Notes: generated by a model not told the origin, from the letters alone. 48,334 nt of DNA from Gnetum montanum (GCA_015680685.1 MNCI01002098.1:959053-1007386); one strand, 5' to 3'. Shown: positions 10,379-23,178, counted from the stretch's first letter. Numbers and translations: made by a program.

Positions 10379-11211
10379 TGATGATGCTATGTTGGTGCAT
10401 TGATTGATGCCATAGCATATTTATGCTAGGGCATGCTATTTAATACCTATATGCATGTATGAATCAAGGTACATTTATGACATCTTTTAGTCCACAATAG
10501 TGAAACTCTTACAATTTTTTGTGATAGTTTTAAATAGTTAGTAGTTATCCATTGCATGTATTTATGTTAGGTTTCTAGAGTCTTTAGTTAAGTGGTTGTT
10601 TCTAGATGTAATCATTTTATAATAAAAAAGATCACAATTGATTGCTTTACATTACAATACTTTGACATAGATTAAATTCACTATTATTGCAATTTATCTT
10701 TCATGCAGTTTATTAGTGTTAATAAGCATAATGTTTACATTTCCATACGTATTAGTTATGGTAGAATGAACATTCCAAGACCTTAAGCATCAACCATGGA
10801 TAACTTGGTAATATTAACATTTAGCTAACTTGGTTTGCCAAGTGTTTAGTTTTCCTAGTCAGTTAGTGGTTAATTCATAAATCCAAGGACATAAAAAAGG
10901 TTGACAAAGTGAACACTCATTTCCCTACGATAGTTTAGGATTTTATATTAATTACGTTCATAGCTAGCACTTAGTTTATTTTATTTCTATTTTTAGTAAT
11001 AATGGGCCAAAGCAACATCATTATCATATGTATCAATCATACTTATCCATACAAAATTAGTCCACCACTTGTGTAGTTAGAAAGATAGTGACTTATGATC
11101 ACCTTAACTACTCTAGACATATTGCTTAGCATGTCTAGTAATTATGACAATGTATACCATGTACGCTTGTAGATTATATAGTTGGACATGCAACATACCC
11201 ATTTCTCATCA
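10379..11211 (+). mobile_element. El4 5' LTR, strongly decayed
   Basis: Begins TGATGATGCTATG, like the El6 LTR, and ends CTCATCA (11205-11211). Its second half follows the LTR at 11843-12725: a CTTGGTAAT-type repeat, AACATCATTATCATATG, and a short GGACATGCAACATACC end. A degenerate primer site (TTTAGTATCATTATTGAGC) follows, aligning with that of El6 with one inserted base. It is the oldest-looking LTR here. Confidence 0.65.
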
Positions 11212-11842
11212 TTTAGTATCATTATTGAGCATGGTATTAGGTTTTTACTACTATTGTTATCATATACAATCATTGTAGGAGCTAATCAAGACTTATGTTT
11301 AAGGTATTCTTGATATATTAATACATAGCATACATAGAATCGATTATTGAAATGACTTTTGTTTAGAGGTTAACAAGCCCATTACTAGCCAAAAAAAATT
11401 GAACAAACTATGGATCATAATCATAAACACTAGTAAGGCCCAAAATAGGTTTGAATCACATTTTTCTAAGATAATTCTTTCTATCCATAATAGACATTCA
11501 TATTCTACCAAGAATAATACTCAGGTGGAGGAACCCTTACAAAAACATTATTCTACATATAGGCATACTACCCCTCTACCCTCTCCATACTTTAAGATGC
11601 ACTTATGAGAATAGGAATAAGGCATGTTGTAGGTGGCTACTACCTAGATAAGAAAATTATAAAGGCCTATATTCTAGATAAGGCGTGGAGCAACATAAAG
11701 AAAAGAATGAATAAAAAACATGAGTATCAAAAAGGTAAAAATAATATGATCTATTCCTAATTCAAAATGGTAGGATGCGACCAATATGTTAGATAGATGC
11801 CTATATACTAGATTCACCTTAAGGAATTTCTTAAATCCCTTT
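11212..11842 (+). mobile_element. El4 leader region, interrupted by El5
   Basis: Sequence between the El4 LTR and the El5 insertion. No frame is readable. It should be continuous with 38017 onward, where gag-like sequence resumes. Confidence 0.5.
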
Positions 11843-12725
11843 TGATAAACCAAAGTTTTTACAGTAACTATATCATAGTTACGATATCGTATATATGATG
11901 TCATAGATACATTATCATATCTCATGATACATTATCATATAAATGATATCATGGGATGCGTGCCAGCCTATAAAAGCAACACTTACACACATAGATTTGT
12001 AGTAGATTTGATAACATAGTAGTAGAAATCTTTCAGTTTTTTTCCATAATTTTAGCTTTCAATACTTAGTAGTGTGTGGTTATAGTATGATATTAAGTGA
12101 TTGAACAAAGTCTTTATTTGAGTGTGATGTACTTGGATGCATTTCATGAATGGAAATAAAGATCAAGATTACTTTCCATCATTGTAGCAACACTTAGTTT
12201 TATTTTTGCTTTCATTTAGTTTAATGTTTACTATTTTCATAGTTACTAAGTTAATGCACTTTACTATTACTATCATTAAGTTGAATGAGTATGACTTATC
12301 TTGAGAACTGAAGTGTAGCTACTTGGTAACCTAGTAGTACTATCACTTGGTATGACCAGTAGTGTGGTACTTAGTAATCCTAGTAGTGGTTACATAAAGT
12401 CCAAGGTCTAAATAGAAGATTAGGATTAAATGCTCATCACATAGGTTAGATTAGATTTGTTTACTGTTATTTAAGCTTAGAAAATATGACTTTTACTTCA
12501 TGTTAGCTAGGAGCACTATGGCCCATAAAACATCATCTATCATATGCCTCATCATGAATTAAGCCATACATATTGAATTTACTAGCTCATGTGGGAAGGC
12601 AACGATCATGAACTCTAACTAATTATTTGCATAATCACATTACCTTGTCTATGAGATTCAACTAAGATCATGTGTGAACACTTGTATCTCCTATGGTTGG
12701 GTGTTGCATACTCCACTACTCATCA
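11843..12725 (+). mobile_element. El5 5' LTR
   Basis: 883 bases, TGATAAACC to CTCATCA. A GATATC/GATGTCAT/TATCATAT cluster (about 11880-11955) lies just before CCTATAAAAG (11967-11976). Three 24-base-spaced repeats (ACTTGGTAAC, ACTTGGTATG, ACTTAGTAAT at 12321, 12345, 12369) lie in the second half. The tRNA-Asp-type primer site follows. Confidence 0.85.
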
Positions 12726-12726
12726 T

Positions 12727-12744
12727 TGGCACGATTGACTAGGA
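12727..12744 (+). promoter_or_regulatory. Primer-binding site, decayed tRNA-Asp type (El5)
   Basis: TGGCACGATTGACTAGGA agrees with the complement of the tRNA-Asp 3' end at 12 of 18 bases and lies one base after the LTR. Confidence 0.6.
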
Positions 12745-12864
12745 CAAGTCAATGTTATGCTAAGTAATTAATTTTTCAAAGTTTCTTGTATCTAAAACTT
12801 AAACTCAAATATAACAACCATAAGTAAATCACACTTTTAACTCAAACAATCAAAGAACTATAAC

Positions 12865-15488
12865 ATGGATTCACATAATCATCAACCATCACCTACCAAG
12901 GAGATAAGAAGAAGTAGTGACATAATTGTTTATGAAGAAGAATGAGGGATGCCAATGTAGATACAAATCACTTATGCTCACATTGATCTGTACCATCTAG
13001 GCTTTACTTTCATATTCCATTAGGATATGAAAATGAGGTGGAGAGACATACAAGGCAACATATTCTCACCTCCAAAACATGCAACAATACATGCTACAAA
13101 TTACTCTAAAAAGAATGCATTTTGGCCAGATCTAGAAAGGGAATCATGTGACTCAATACATGACCAAACACTATAAACCCACCAAGGAGCAAATGAGAAG
13201 AGATATTGCCATGAAAATCAAAAATATACATAGAAAAGGAAAGTAGACTAACACTTCTATTATCATAGAAGAACTTAATGTTGATTAATTCATTTTAGAG
13301 CAACTTCACCAAAACCATGAGGAGCCTTCAAAGACACTTGTCATTAGACTAGAGGAACCTATTAAAGCCCAACTTCATTCTACTCTAGGAGAGATAAACA
13401 AGAGGGAGGCTATTGATTCAAGATACAAGTGGGACTCTAGGCTAAGGGATCTTCCAAAATCTTATAGGGAGACATACAAGAGTCACGAAAGGAGAACCAG
13501 CTGACATAGTTCTCCTACTACCTCATCTACCTCATCATGATCATCAGAAGAATTTGATAGGAGAAGACATAAGTACAAGGACTCTTATAGGGAAGAAAGG
13601 TGAACTCATGGCCATCATGATAGATATTCTAGATACTTCAATTCAAAAGATGAAGAGCATGAGAGAAGGAAAAAAAGAGATTGAAGAGAGGATCATAAGA
13701 GGCATGAACTTAGAAGGGGTCACCACTACAATAGAGCATACAAACATGATCATGATAATGAACTCCTAATGGAAACTTGAAGTATGATAAATATTCAAGA
13801 AGGTGTCTATATATCAACTAGACATGTGAGAGATAACTAAACCAAATGGCTAGATATCAACAATATTCCACGATTTGAAGGTGGTTACAATGCTGATCCC
13901 CAGCATCACCTTCAACCATTCCACAATTCCTATGCCCTTCAAAACATAGAGAGTGATTGGAAAAAATTGAATTTGTTTCCTAGAACACTTGTGAAGAAAT
14001 TAGAAAGTTGGTATAGGTCACTAGAACTTGAATCCATCAAACGTTGGAGTACTATGCTTGAAATATTTAATGATAAATATCAAACCTACTCACAAGTGTC
14101 AAATTTAAGGAAACAAAACTAGAACTCAAAAAAAGGGACTCACAAAACCCTTGATACAATAATGGGAAGATATTATTCACTATTATATAGATGCCCAAGC
14201 CACGGATTTTCATTAAAGAAATAGCTTAGGCACATCATAGATGGATTAAGTAGTAAAACTAGAGGGACCCTTGGGGTTTACACCTAGGGAAGATTATCAG
14301 AAATGATCGTCCATCACATTCAAAGATTGATTAATCAAGTGGCAAAATAAGAAGCTAAACTTAGAAAAAGAGAATCAGCTAAAGAGTACAACAGGGATCC
14401 ATCAATAAGAAAAAGAGATGCATGAGTGTGTGATACTCAAGAGGAAGAAACCTTGGACCAGGCAATTCAAAAAGAGATGCTACCAATCCAAAAATCTATT
14501 ATTGATGTAATAACATAGGTAGCAAAAATGTAGATTTCAGTTGATGAAAGGTGTACAATAACACTAAAGATTATGGAGGAAAGAGTGAAGTAAGCCTTCA
14601 TAAGAGGTAAAGACAAAATAAATAAGAGAGAACTTGGATGCAAAGGCAAAGTTTCTTTAGTAGCTAAGGTCTTGGATACTAGCTCTACAGATGATGAAGG
14701 TTGTACTATGTGTTAGTACGAACATCCTAAAGGATGTTGTTTGATTGGTATACATTTGTAAGAAATAGGGGCATATGTACTTAATCCCAAACTTGTTCAA
14801 AAATAGATGCCCAAATGATTATCTTATCCTCAAGGTAACTACAAATAACAACCTCAACTACTGTACTATAGTGAAAATTTACCACAACCATAGGATAAAC
14901 ACCATCAAAAATGGCAATAATCTCAAGTTTGGATCATGCCATTGCCTCACCAACAATATCCATATTGAAAACTTATCCCTTATGGATGATATGCCCAACA
15001 ATCTCTCTTACCTAGAAAATGCTACTATTCAAAATTTGTAGTATTATCCACCAAAATATCATTGAATGACATCACCAAGGAATAATTTGGACTCATACAT
15101 GCATCCACAAGCAACTAAGTTTTTAGATTCTAATCCCAATCCTTTTCCACCAATGTCATCACCTACGATGCAAGAAGAGTCACCATCAAAATCATAGTAG
15201 AAGAGAGCTACAATGGTAGTAAATATACAAGTTGAAGATCTTACTACCAATGTTAAGGACCAAACAAAGAAACATTCTATGTTTAGGACAAGTCAAGAGA
15301 AGGCTAGTAGAATTGGAACTTCATCGAGATCATCTTCTCCTAAATCAAATCTTCTCATTATTTACAAGTTTCTATCTTCATCAGGTTTAAATATTCATAT
15401 TGTCATGCTTTCTAAAATCATTACAGAATGGATCAAGGTAGGACCACTCCCTAAGAGGAGATCGATTTAGGAATTCTTTTAATTATAC
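12865..15488 (+). pseudogene. El5 ORF1, gag part, interrupted by El6
   Basis: An ATG at 12865 begins a decayed frame. Its N-terminal part (YAHIDLYHLGFTF) matches El3. A Ser/Arg-rich stretch follows (about 13440-13770), then the gag core at 13865-14110: FEGGYNADPQHHLQPFHN, WYRSLELESIKRW, FNDKYQTYSQVSNLRKQ, the best-preserved core in the window. The region 14700-14850 carries the Cys/His module (YEHPKGCC, NPKLVQK, PQGNY). The frame then runs through GPLPKRRSI and is cut by El6 at 15488; the protease continues at 33440. Stops and shifts throughout. Confidence 0.75.
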
Positions 15489-16454
15489 TAATGAATCATC
15501 AATTGGCTAGCATATCATTGATACTACATTGCATCTGTGATATTGTTAATGCTATATCACATCCATTTGACAAAAATTCAATTTTTGGTCAAATAAGATA
15601 TCAAAGCTTTGATATCTTAGCTTTGATATTGCATATTCGATATCGGATCTCATGCTACATTATCAAATATCCAATATCATGGGATGTGTGTTGGCCTATA
15701 AATATAACACTTCCATGGATGGTTTGAAAGTCAATTAGTCAATAGAGTGGCTAAACTCTTGCAATTTTATTATGTAGTCTTAGAGAATAGTCAGTGAGTG
15801 CCCATAGTGTGGATCTGAGTTAGTTGTGCAACATCTTATTTAAGTGGCAATGTACCTAGACACATTTTATGAATGACAATGAGATCAAGATTGATTCTTA
15901 TTCATTGTAGCACTTTGACTTAGATTAGATTTACTTTCAATGCAATTTAATTTTCATGTAATTAGTTAATATTTACATTTGCATGCATATTAATGAATTG
16001 GTAGAATGAGTGCAACCAGTTTTGAGTGTAAACACATATTCACTTGGTAACCCTGGCAACGTTATTACTTGGTTCGTCCAATAGCATAGAACTTGATAAT
16101 CCCAACAGTGGATATGTGGGTTTAGGATTTGTACGGAAAGTTGCAAATGAACACTCATCACCTATAGGCTAGTTTATACTTTACTTTTCATTGTTAATTA
16201 TCTTAATTAATTGATTTCTTTATTACAATTAGGAGTAGCATAAGGACAAAACAACATCAATTATCATATGCCTCACTTTAGACTAAACCATATGTGACAA
16301 AGCTACCACTAATCCAAGTGGGAAGATAGTGAACTACGATTAAGACATAATGATCTAGTTGCCACAACTAGTCCCATCCATGGAATTTGATTAGATTGTG
16401 CATGAACGCTTGTGATTTGTATGGTTGGATGTAGGGATACCTTGTCACTCATCA
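15489..16454 (+). mobile_element. El6 5' LTR
   Basis: 966 bases; the start has decayed from TGATGAATC to TAATGAATC, the end is CTCATCA. GATATC-related words (about 15595-15680) precede CCTATAAATA (15695-15704). Followed by a primer site. Confidence 0.85.
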
Positions 16455-16455
16455 T

Positions 16456-16473
16456 TGGAACCATTGTTGGGGA
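16456..16473 (+). promoter_or_regulatory. Primer-binding site, tRNA-Asp type (El6)
   Basis: TGGAACCATTGTTGGGGA matches the complement of the tRNA-Asp 3' end at 13 of 18 bases, one base after the LTR end. Confidence 0.7.
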
Positions 16474-16642
16474 TGGTGCTAGTTATCTAGATCAGCTATA
16501 TCATACATGATCATTGTAATTGCATTAAAAAATTATCATTTGGAAAATATTAAGTTACACACATGATAAACTAACAAGAATGTATTTTCCACTAGGAAGA
16601 GATAATGCATTGTATCGAGAGAACATCCATTGAAGAACTAAC

Positions 16643-19440
16643 ATGATATATGATGAAGAAAATTGGAGTGACCAACCTCATGTAGGGGTTTCAAATGTTC
16701 ATGAATATCCTAACTACACTCAAGGACTACATTTAACTAAGGTAGACAATCCTAGAGGAGATGAAGTAAGTCCCAAACTAGAGAAGGCCTCAAGGCCTAG
16801 GACCTCCTCTAAACCTAGAAAAGATAAATCAAGGGACCATGGGAAGAACTATAGGAGCCATCATAATTCTCCAAGTTCCTTATTTTCCTCTTCCTCTTGA
16901 ATGTCTAGTTTTGATGAGAGATAGAGCTCCATTATGGGGTCAAGAAAAGGATAGAAATCGAACCCAAGGGTAAAATCATAGAAATCAAAATGGGCATAGA
17001 CAAGATCATCACAATCAGAAGAATAGAAATATTGATTATCACCATGATGTGTTTGGTATAGATGAACCCTTGTTGGCTACTAGGGGCTTGACATAAATTA
17101 GGAAGGTAGTTCAAATACCCCAAAGGAATCAGAGGGATAGTTTCATCAAATGTCTTAACATTAATAACATTCTTAAATTTAGGGGAGGCTATAATTCTGA
17201 TTCACAACATCACTTACAATCCTTCCAAGATGCCTATGCCTTCCAAAATATTGAAAATAAGTAACAAAAGCTTAAGCTCTTCCTTAGAAAAATAATAGAT
17301 GAAGCTGAAAGTTGGTATAAATCATTGGAACCAAGTTCCATCCACCAATGGTCCACAATACCAGAACTTTTCAATGAAAAATACCAAACCTATGCAAGAG
17401 TGTCCAACCTAAGAAAACAAATCCAAGGAAGGAAGTAAGAAAATCATGAACCCTTGGACATGGCCTTGGATAGATACTATTTACTACTACATAGATGTCC
17501 CATCCATGATTTCTCTCAAAAAGAGAAACTTTTTCACATCATAGATGGGCTTTGTAATGAAATGAGGGAGACCCTTGTGACTTATGCCCAAGGTCAATTA
17601 TATGAATTGAAAGTCCATCAAATATAAAGGCTAATTGAGTGGGTGGAAAAAGAAGAATGAGAGCTATGTAAATGAGAGAATGTAGAGGAAAATAACTAGG
17701 GACCAACTCTTCAAAAGAAAAGGGTCCATATCTATGATGAGGAAAAAGAGGTAGCTCTTGATGAGGTGACTTCACCACAAACCTTGTTAATACAAAAGTC
17801 TATCGATGAGCTTGAAGCAAAGCTAGCTAAGATGTCAAAATGGATAAATGAGAAAGTTACAACTTGCATAGAAATCATAGAGGAGATAGTAATGTAAAAG
17901 AAATCAAGTGACCACAACAAAAAGAAGAAAAAGAACCAATAAACAACTAGGAACACTTAATAGAAAAAAGGGAAAATAGCTGTAGAAGAAGAGGCTATAG
18001 ACTCAACCATAAAAGAAGATGACGGATGTGACATCTACCTATATGATCATCCAAAGGGCTATTTCTCAGTCATGTTACATCTACATGAGTATTGAAATTT
18101 TTCTTTAAATCCCAAGTTCATACAAAANATCAGTCATGTTACATCTACATGAGTATTGAAATTTTTCTTTAAATCCCAAGTTCATACAAAAAGAAAATTC
18201 TTAGGAAATTATCTTTCTCACATGGTAATTTTAGATAGTCCTACAACCAACTATACTATCCTAGTGAGGCTTATTACTAACCTCAATACTATCATCCAAT
18301 GCAATGGAAAAACCCATAGTCATGGGGGAGGTCATCATCAAACTAGCACTACCCTTATTTTCAGCCAAATCCATATGAATATTATGTTTAACAGTCTATT
18401 TTCCTAACCTATTCCACTTCCTGTACCTTGAATCACTACTACCATTATCTTGAATATCATCGACCCATTACATCTTCTGAAGGATCACCATCTCATGCCT
18501 CTCATCCTACATGATATTCTTAATATTCTCCTAATTTCCTCCACCACATGTCATCGCCAATAGCATAAGAAGGTTTGGCACCACAACATCAATGAAAGAA
18601 GCCATTTGTGCTATATACATACATGGAAATGATAATGCTAGTAGATCTTAACCACAACCTCAAAAATGTCCTTTCTTTAGGGTATTTTCCTCAAATAAGC
18701 ACAAAACATGTAGACCTATGAGCACATCAAAACTAGCACAAGGCTAGTTGTGTGCAACACCTTTGCAAAAGCAATGTCTCCTAATCATATGCAAAACCCA
18801 ACAACCATCACCACTCCAACAGAAGACATAAATGATGAACTTATCATTACAGAGAGACAAGAAAATCCATGCATCACTAATAATGATAAAGGGTTCGGTT
18901 GTGGGCTAGAAGTTTGAAATATTAATACAATCCCTATATTGACCCACCATAAAGTTAAGGAACAAGTGTGTGAGCAAAAACCAGTCTACTTAGTAGCCAC
19001 TAAACCAAAAGACATCCAATGATTTGAAAATGAGAATATAAAACTATTTCAAAGATGCATGGAAGTGATTGATCCACTTATTCATTCTAGACTTAAGAAA
19101 ATGGACCAAATAGAGGACTTAGATGCATATATCTTACAGTTTGATTATACACCAAAAGAGGACATTAAACATAAAGACCTAGGAATTAAAATAGAAAGTC
19201 AAGAAGAAGAAGTAAATACATATGGATCTTTGAATGAAAATGCCTTCAAGTCCATATGAAGATACATATTTGAATGATCTAAATGAGACTATCATCAATG
19301 TTAAATGTGCTACCACATGATTAATTAAATTAGTAATGATGATAGATGAGAAATCAGTGGTGTATAACTAGGGGATTGTGTGGTCCCTCTCTTGAATGTA
19401 TGACTATAAGATTAGTCATGGGTGAGATGATCCATCCTAG
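16643..19440 (+). pseudogene. El6 ORF1: decayed gag with Cys/His module and tail
   Basis: The start (MIYDEENWSDQ) aligns with El8 ORF1 near its N-terminus, both running into a Ser-rich stretch (about 16855-16900). The gag core is at 17155-17600: GGYNSDSQHHLQSFQDAYAF, then WYKSLEPSSIHQW, then RVSNLRKQIQG and FHIIDGLCNEMRETL. A Lys-rich region and the Cys/His module (about 18018-18125) follow; part of the module is duplicated around the N at 18128. The tail (about 18880-19260) shares the word KPKDIQ with the post-protease region of El5 (KPKDTR). No catalytic domain is recognised. Frames are broken throughout. Confidence 0.75.
18066..18191. repeat. Single-N gap with duplicated flanks
   Basis: N at 18128 lies between two identical 62-base copies (18066-18127 and 18130-18191). 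In an otherwise decayed element this exact duplication is best explained as an unmerged contig overlap. Confidence 0.85.
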
Positions 19441-19454
19441 TTCAAGAACTAATA

Positions 19455-19620
19455 AGTGTTTTTCATATTTTTTATTTTTACAATTTTTAAATCATTTTTC
19501 TATATTCTTCCAAAATTTTTTGATTCTTAATATGTTTTCCATTTCTTAATATTTTTCTTTTCTTTATAATTTTTTTCTTTTCTTGGGTCATTTCCTTTAT
19601 GTTTTACAAATGTCTTTTAT
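19455..19620 (+). repeat. T-rich tract after ORF1 (El6)
   Basis: A tract of T runs with words such as ATATTTTTT and AATTTTTAAATC. Same position and strand sense as in El2, El5, El7 and El8. Confidence 0.6.
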
Positions 19621-20119
19621 GTTTCCATTAATAATATTGCCAAGGCATGATGTAGAAGTCCACATTATGTGTTGGGTTTTTGTGGTATGCAATCAAGATG
19701 ATTGGGTAAGGAATTGTGTAAAGCAGTGAGACCACCTCATCCATCCTTCTAGTTCTTTGAATAAAAGGTCTTTTTCATGAAAACAATTTAGTTCTTCTTT
19801 CATGAAACTAAAATTAATTAATGATCATTATACCTTGAGGAAAAGAGAAATGAATAAGTGGGAATGGTATGGGTGTGACCTCAAGGGGACTTGTTGGGTT
19901 TTCTTCTTTTCTTCCTTCATGTGGTTTATGACTCCTCAAGGAATGTGTCATCACTCCTTCATTGACTAATAAATAGGAAGTTATGTCTTTGCATGGTATG
20001 GTTCCCATAAAAAAAAACAAAGAAAAATAGAAAAAAGAAGAAATTAAACAAAAAGCAATAATGGGAAGGTAAAGCACACCCCTTAGACACAATAATAGGC
20101 TACAAGCACTAGTTATGGG

Positions 20120-20155
20120 GTTGGAAAGACATGTTACCATGCCTAAAGGAATATC
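20120..20155 (+). promoter_or_regulatory. Conserved block, donor site lost (El6)
   Basis: GGAAAGACATGTTACCATGCC is followed by TAAAGGAATA, so the GT present in other copies has become GA. It lies about 340 bases before the hairpin. A long open stretch on the other strand (19814-20257) overlaps it and looks like a shadow. Confidence 0.45.
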
Positions 20156-20489
20156 TCTAACTAAGGCCTTTTCTTCCTTCTCTTTTCTTCTCTTTTTGAA
20201 GTGATGATTGTTCTTTGAGGTGGTTGTGGACTCATGGTGGTCTGCAGGAAGGAACACATCAATGCAACATCATTTTTCATGGTATGAACTTGGTCTAAAC
20301 TTGGACGGATAGGTATGATAATCATTTTAACCACAATTTTCATAGGAATCTATTGTGGACATGGTCAAGTATCTTACATTTCGATCTCTACAATCCCTTC
20401 TCATCCCATTACGATAGTTGTGTGTTGTTTGGAATAAAGGCATGGTCTACATTTAGCTTCCCAAGTGCCCATGAACATCTATAAAAGTG

Positions 20490-20545
20490 GTTATGCAAGG
20501 GCATTATGGTAGGAGCTTGCTTTGGGGAGGACCCACTTGCATAAC
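20490..20545 (+). promoter_or_regulatory. Conserved stem-loop (El6 copy, perfect arms)
   Basis: GTTATGCAAG (20490-20499) and CTTGCATAAC (20536-20545) are perfect reverse complements across a 36-base loop containing GCTTTGGGGAGGACCCA. This is the reference copy for the covariation seen in El2. Confidence 0.6.
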
Positions 20546-21489
20546 TTTTGTTGATCATGTCTTTGAACTAATCTTCATATCTTCTAGAACATCAATGATG
20601 GTTTATCTTAATTTATGCATGATTTTGGGACCAATGATTCCTTTCATTAATTTTTCCTAATTTTTCTATTTTCATATCCATTAATATTTCTCGGTCATCT
20701 TCTGAATCAGACCTTTAGTTTTAATTGTTTGAAAACTTATGTGCTTTTTGAGTTACACTTATTAGTCATGGGGGCTAGGGATGTCTGCTTTGAAATTTTT
20801 CTGACATCTTATTTTCAAACATCATGGTAACTAATAGTAATTGATCAAATAATATGGACAACTTGATGATTTTAGTTACCTCATAGACTTGGGCATAGTA
20901 AGCTATCATCACCTTGTGCTTAAATGAAAACTAAGGGATCTAGAAAGGGTTAATTATTAAGGAAATTTTACCAAAACTAATGTTGATACTTTGGTGACTA
21001 CAGGTGATGCTATAAGAAATTCCTAAGGAAGAAGGTCTTTTGTGAAGCATGAAAACAAAGCTAAGAGGGGGATAATGGAGGATATGCCTAAGGACAAATC
21101 ATAGCACATATAATATAGCAACTCAAGCATCACATGTTTGCTAGATCCATGGGATGATAAGAAGAAATTTTAGTTCATCCTTCAAGAATGTTCTACATAA
21201 CTAGAGAAGCATCAACATAACAATCAAGGTTGGAAGTTTGCCACCACTAGCGGCAACTAGAAGAATCATATTTAGCGGATTTTTGAAGACCTTTGCAAAT
21301 TTTGTAATATTCATTGCTTGTCTAGTGTTTTTGTCACTCTATCATTTTGTAATGCATCCACTTAAATAAAAATTTGTAACGTAGCACTCAGAGTTAGTCA
21401 GTAGTTAGTGTTAGTAAATAATCCCATCATTTCCAATTTTTGTAAAGAAAGCTTGATCCTATCCTGTTAACTCAAGCATGAGCTTTTGC
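20546..21489 (+). other. El6 3' region with ORF2 deleted
   Basis: TTAGTCATGGGGGCTAGGG at 20761 matches El2 at about 4115, upstream of its ORF2, but the MAPK start and the coiled coil are not found. Most of ORF2 has therefore been deleted or has decayed beyond recognition. Confidence 0.5.
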
Positions 21490-21504
21490 TAAGTCATGGG
21501 GGTA
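21490..21504 (+). promoter_or_regulatory. Polypurine tract (El6)
   Basis: TAAGTCATGGGGGTA lies directly before the 3' LTR start TGATGAATC. The same GGGGGTA precedes the 3' LTRs of El5, El7 and El8. Confidence 0.8.
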
Positions 21505-22150
21505 TGATGAATCATTAGTTGGTTGGGATATCACTAATGCTATGTTGCATCTACAATATCATTGATGATATATCACATATGTTTGATAAAAGGTTAGTTT
21601 CTGGTTAGCTAAGGTTTTAGAGCTCTAATATCTTAGCCTTGATATTGCATATCCGATATCAGAGGCTTGATATCGCATATTCAATATCAGATCCCATGCT
21701 ACATTATTGAATATCTGATATCATGGGACATATGCCACCCTATAAATATAACATTTGGGAGCATGGTTTGAAAGTCAATTAGTTAATAGAGTAGCTAAAC
21801 TCTTGTCATTTTATTTCATAGTCTTTGACAATAGTTAATGAGTGCTCATAGTGTAGATTCGAGTCAATTATGATACCTAGACACATTCCATGAATGACAA
21901 TAAGATTGAGATTGATTCTTATTCATTACAGCACTTTAACTAAGATTAGATTTACTTTCCATGCAATTTACTTTTCATGTACTTATTTAATATTTACATT
22001 TCCATGCATATTAATAAATTGGTAGAATGAGTGCAACCAGTTTCGAGCATAAACACATATTCGCTTGGTAATCCCAATGACATTATTACTTAGTTCACCT
22101 AGTAGCATAGTGCTTAGTAATCCAAATGGTGGATATGTGGGTTTAAGACA
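21505..22150 (+). mobile_element. El6 3' LTR, left part
   Basis: Starts TGATGAATCATTAG. The GATATC cluster (about 21650-21723) is denser than in the 5' LTR and is followed by CCTATAAATA (21739-21748). It ends at the N at 22151; the rest lies in the backwards contig and at 33160-33425. Confidence 0.85.
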
Positions 22151-22151
22151 N

Positions 22152-22469
22152 GGATCATGTGTAAATGCTTCATGATTCGTATGGTTGGATGTAGAGGTAC
22201 CTTACCACTCATCACAATGAAAAGTAAAGTCTAGACTAGCCTATGAGTAATGAGTGTCTATTCCCAACTTTCTGTACATGTCTTAAACCCACATATCCAC
22301 CATTTGGATTACTAAGCACTATGCTACTAGGTGAACTAAGTAATAATGTCATTGGGATTACCAAGCGAATATGTGTTTATGCTCGAAACTGGTTGCACTC
22401 ATTCTACCAATTTATTAATATGCATGGAAATGTAAATATTAAATAAGTACATGAAAAGTAAATTGCATG
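22152..22469. other. Contig assembled backwards between two single-N gaps
   Basis: 22279-22469 is the exact reverse complement of 21960-22150 (191 bases, no difference seen). 22215-22278 is the reverse complement of the next part of the El6 LTR (compare 16120-16190), and 22152-22214 is the reverse complement of the start of the El7 LTR (TGATGAGTGGTAAGG). Flipped, the order is El6 LTR, CATTG, El7 LTR. The open frame at 22243-22446 within it is therefore meaningless. Confidence 0.9.
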
Positions 22470-22470
22470 N

Positions 22471-23178
22471 GCATAGAGTAGAGATATGAAATAATTTAAT
22501 AACTAATTTAATTTAACTGCTTAACTAGTCTCTAACTAATCCTAACATAAGCATCCAATTCCACTCTCTATACATGTTCTAAGCCCATGTATCCACTACT
22601 AGGTTACCAAGAGCTACACTACTAGGTGCACCATGCAATAATGCTACTAGGATTATCAAGTGAATACATGTTTATGCTCAAAGTAGTTGTACTTATGTAC
22701 TTAATCTATTTAGCTTAAGTAATTAACTAATCAATTAAAGTCTAATTTATCTTAATTAATTACATATTTCATGAAAATAATAAATGCATAAATCATTAAT
22801 CTATTGTAAGTGCTACAAGGTTTGATCAAAAGGCACATCTTTATTGTTGTACATACTACTGTGGTTCAAGTACAATAGTGCTCAACTAAAGATCCATACA
22901 CTTTCTAAATCCTACTATGAGCACTCAGATAAATATTCTAACTTTCAAATAGAAAAACTACAAGAGCTCTACTACTACTATGACATGAATTCCCATAAAC
23001 ATGGTTGGGAGCTTGTATTTATAGTTTTTGCTACATTTCTACATTGATGGGGCCCTATAGACATAGCAAATGTTATGTCGATGTGAACCCATCGATGGGG
23101 CAACACCACGTAAATGGGGCCCTATCAATGAGGCCACATCAATGGGGGCCCATTGATGCAACACTTTGACGCTCATCA
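22471..23178 (-). mobile_element. El7 3' LTR (main part)
   Basis: Aligns with 32440-33159; ends CTCATCA at 23172-23178. A TATA box reads TATTTATAG on the plus strand (23016-23024). In place of GATATC it has a cluster of ATCGATGGGGC / ATCAATGGGGGCC words at 23040-23160. The first LTR segment sits in the inverted contig; about 160 bases appear to be missing in the gap at 22470, judged against the 5' LTR. Confidence 0.85.

Noticed and set aside
19814-20257. 147-codon minus-strand open stretch
   Set aside because: It lies antisense to the conserved non-coding middle of El6, across the donor block, and has no counterpart in the other copies.
22243-22446. 67-codon open stretch and an apparent large palindrome
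   Set aside because: Both come from the contig assembled backwards; the exact 191-base inverted repeat is a duplicated contig end.
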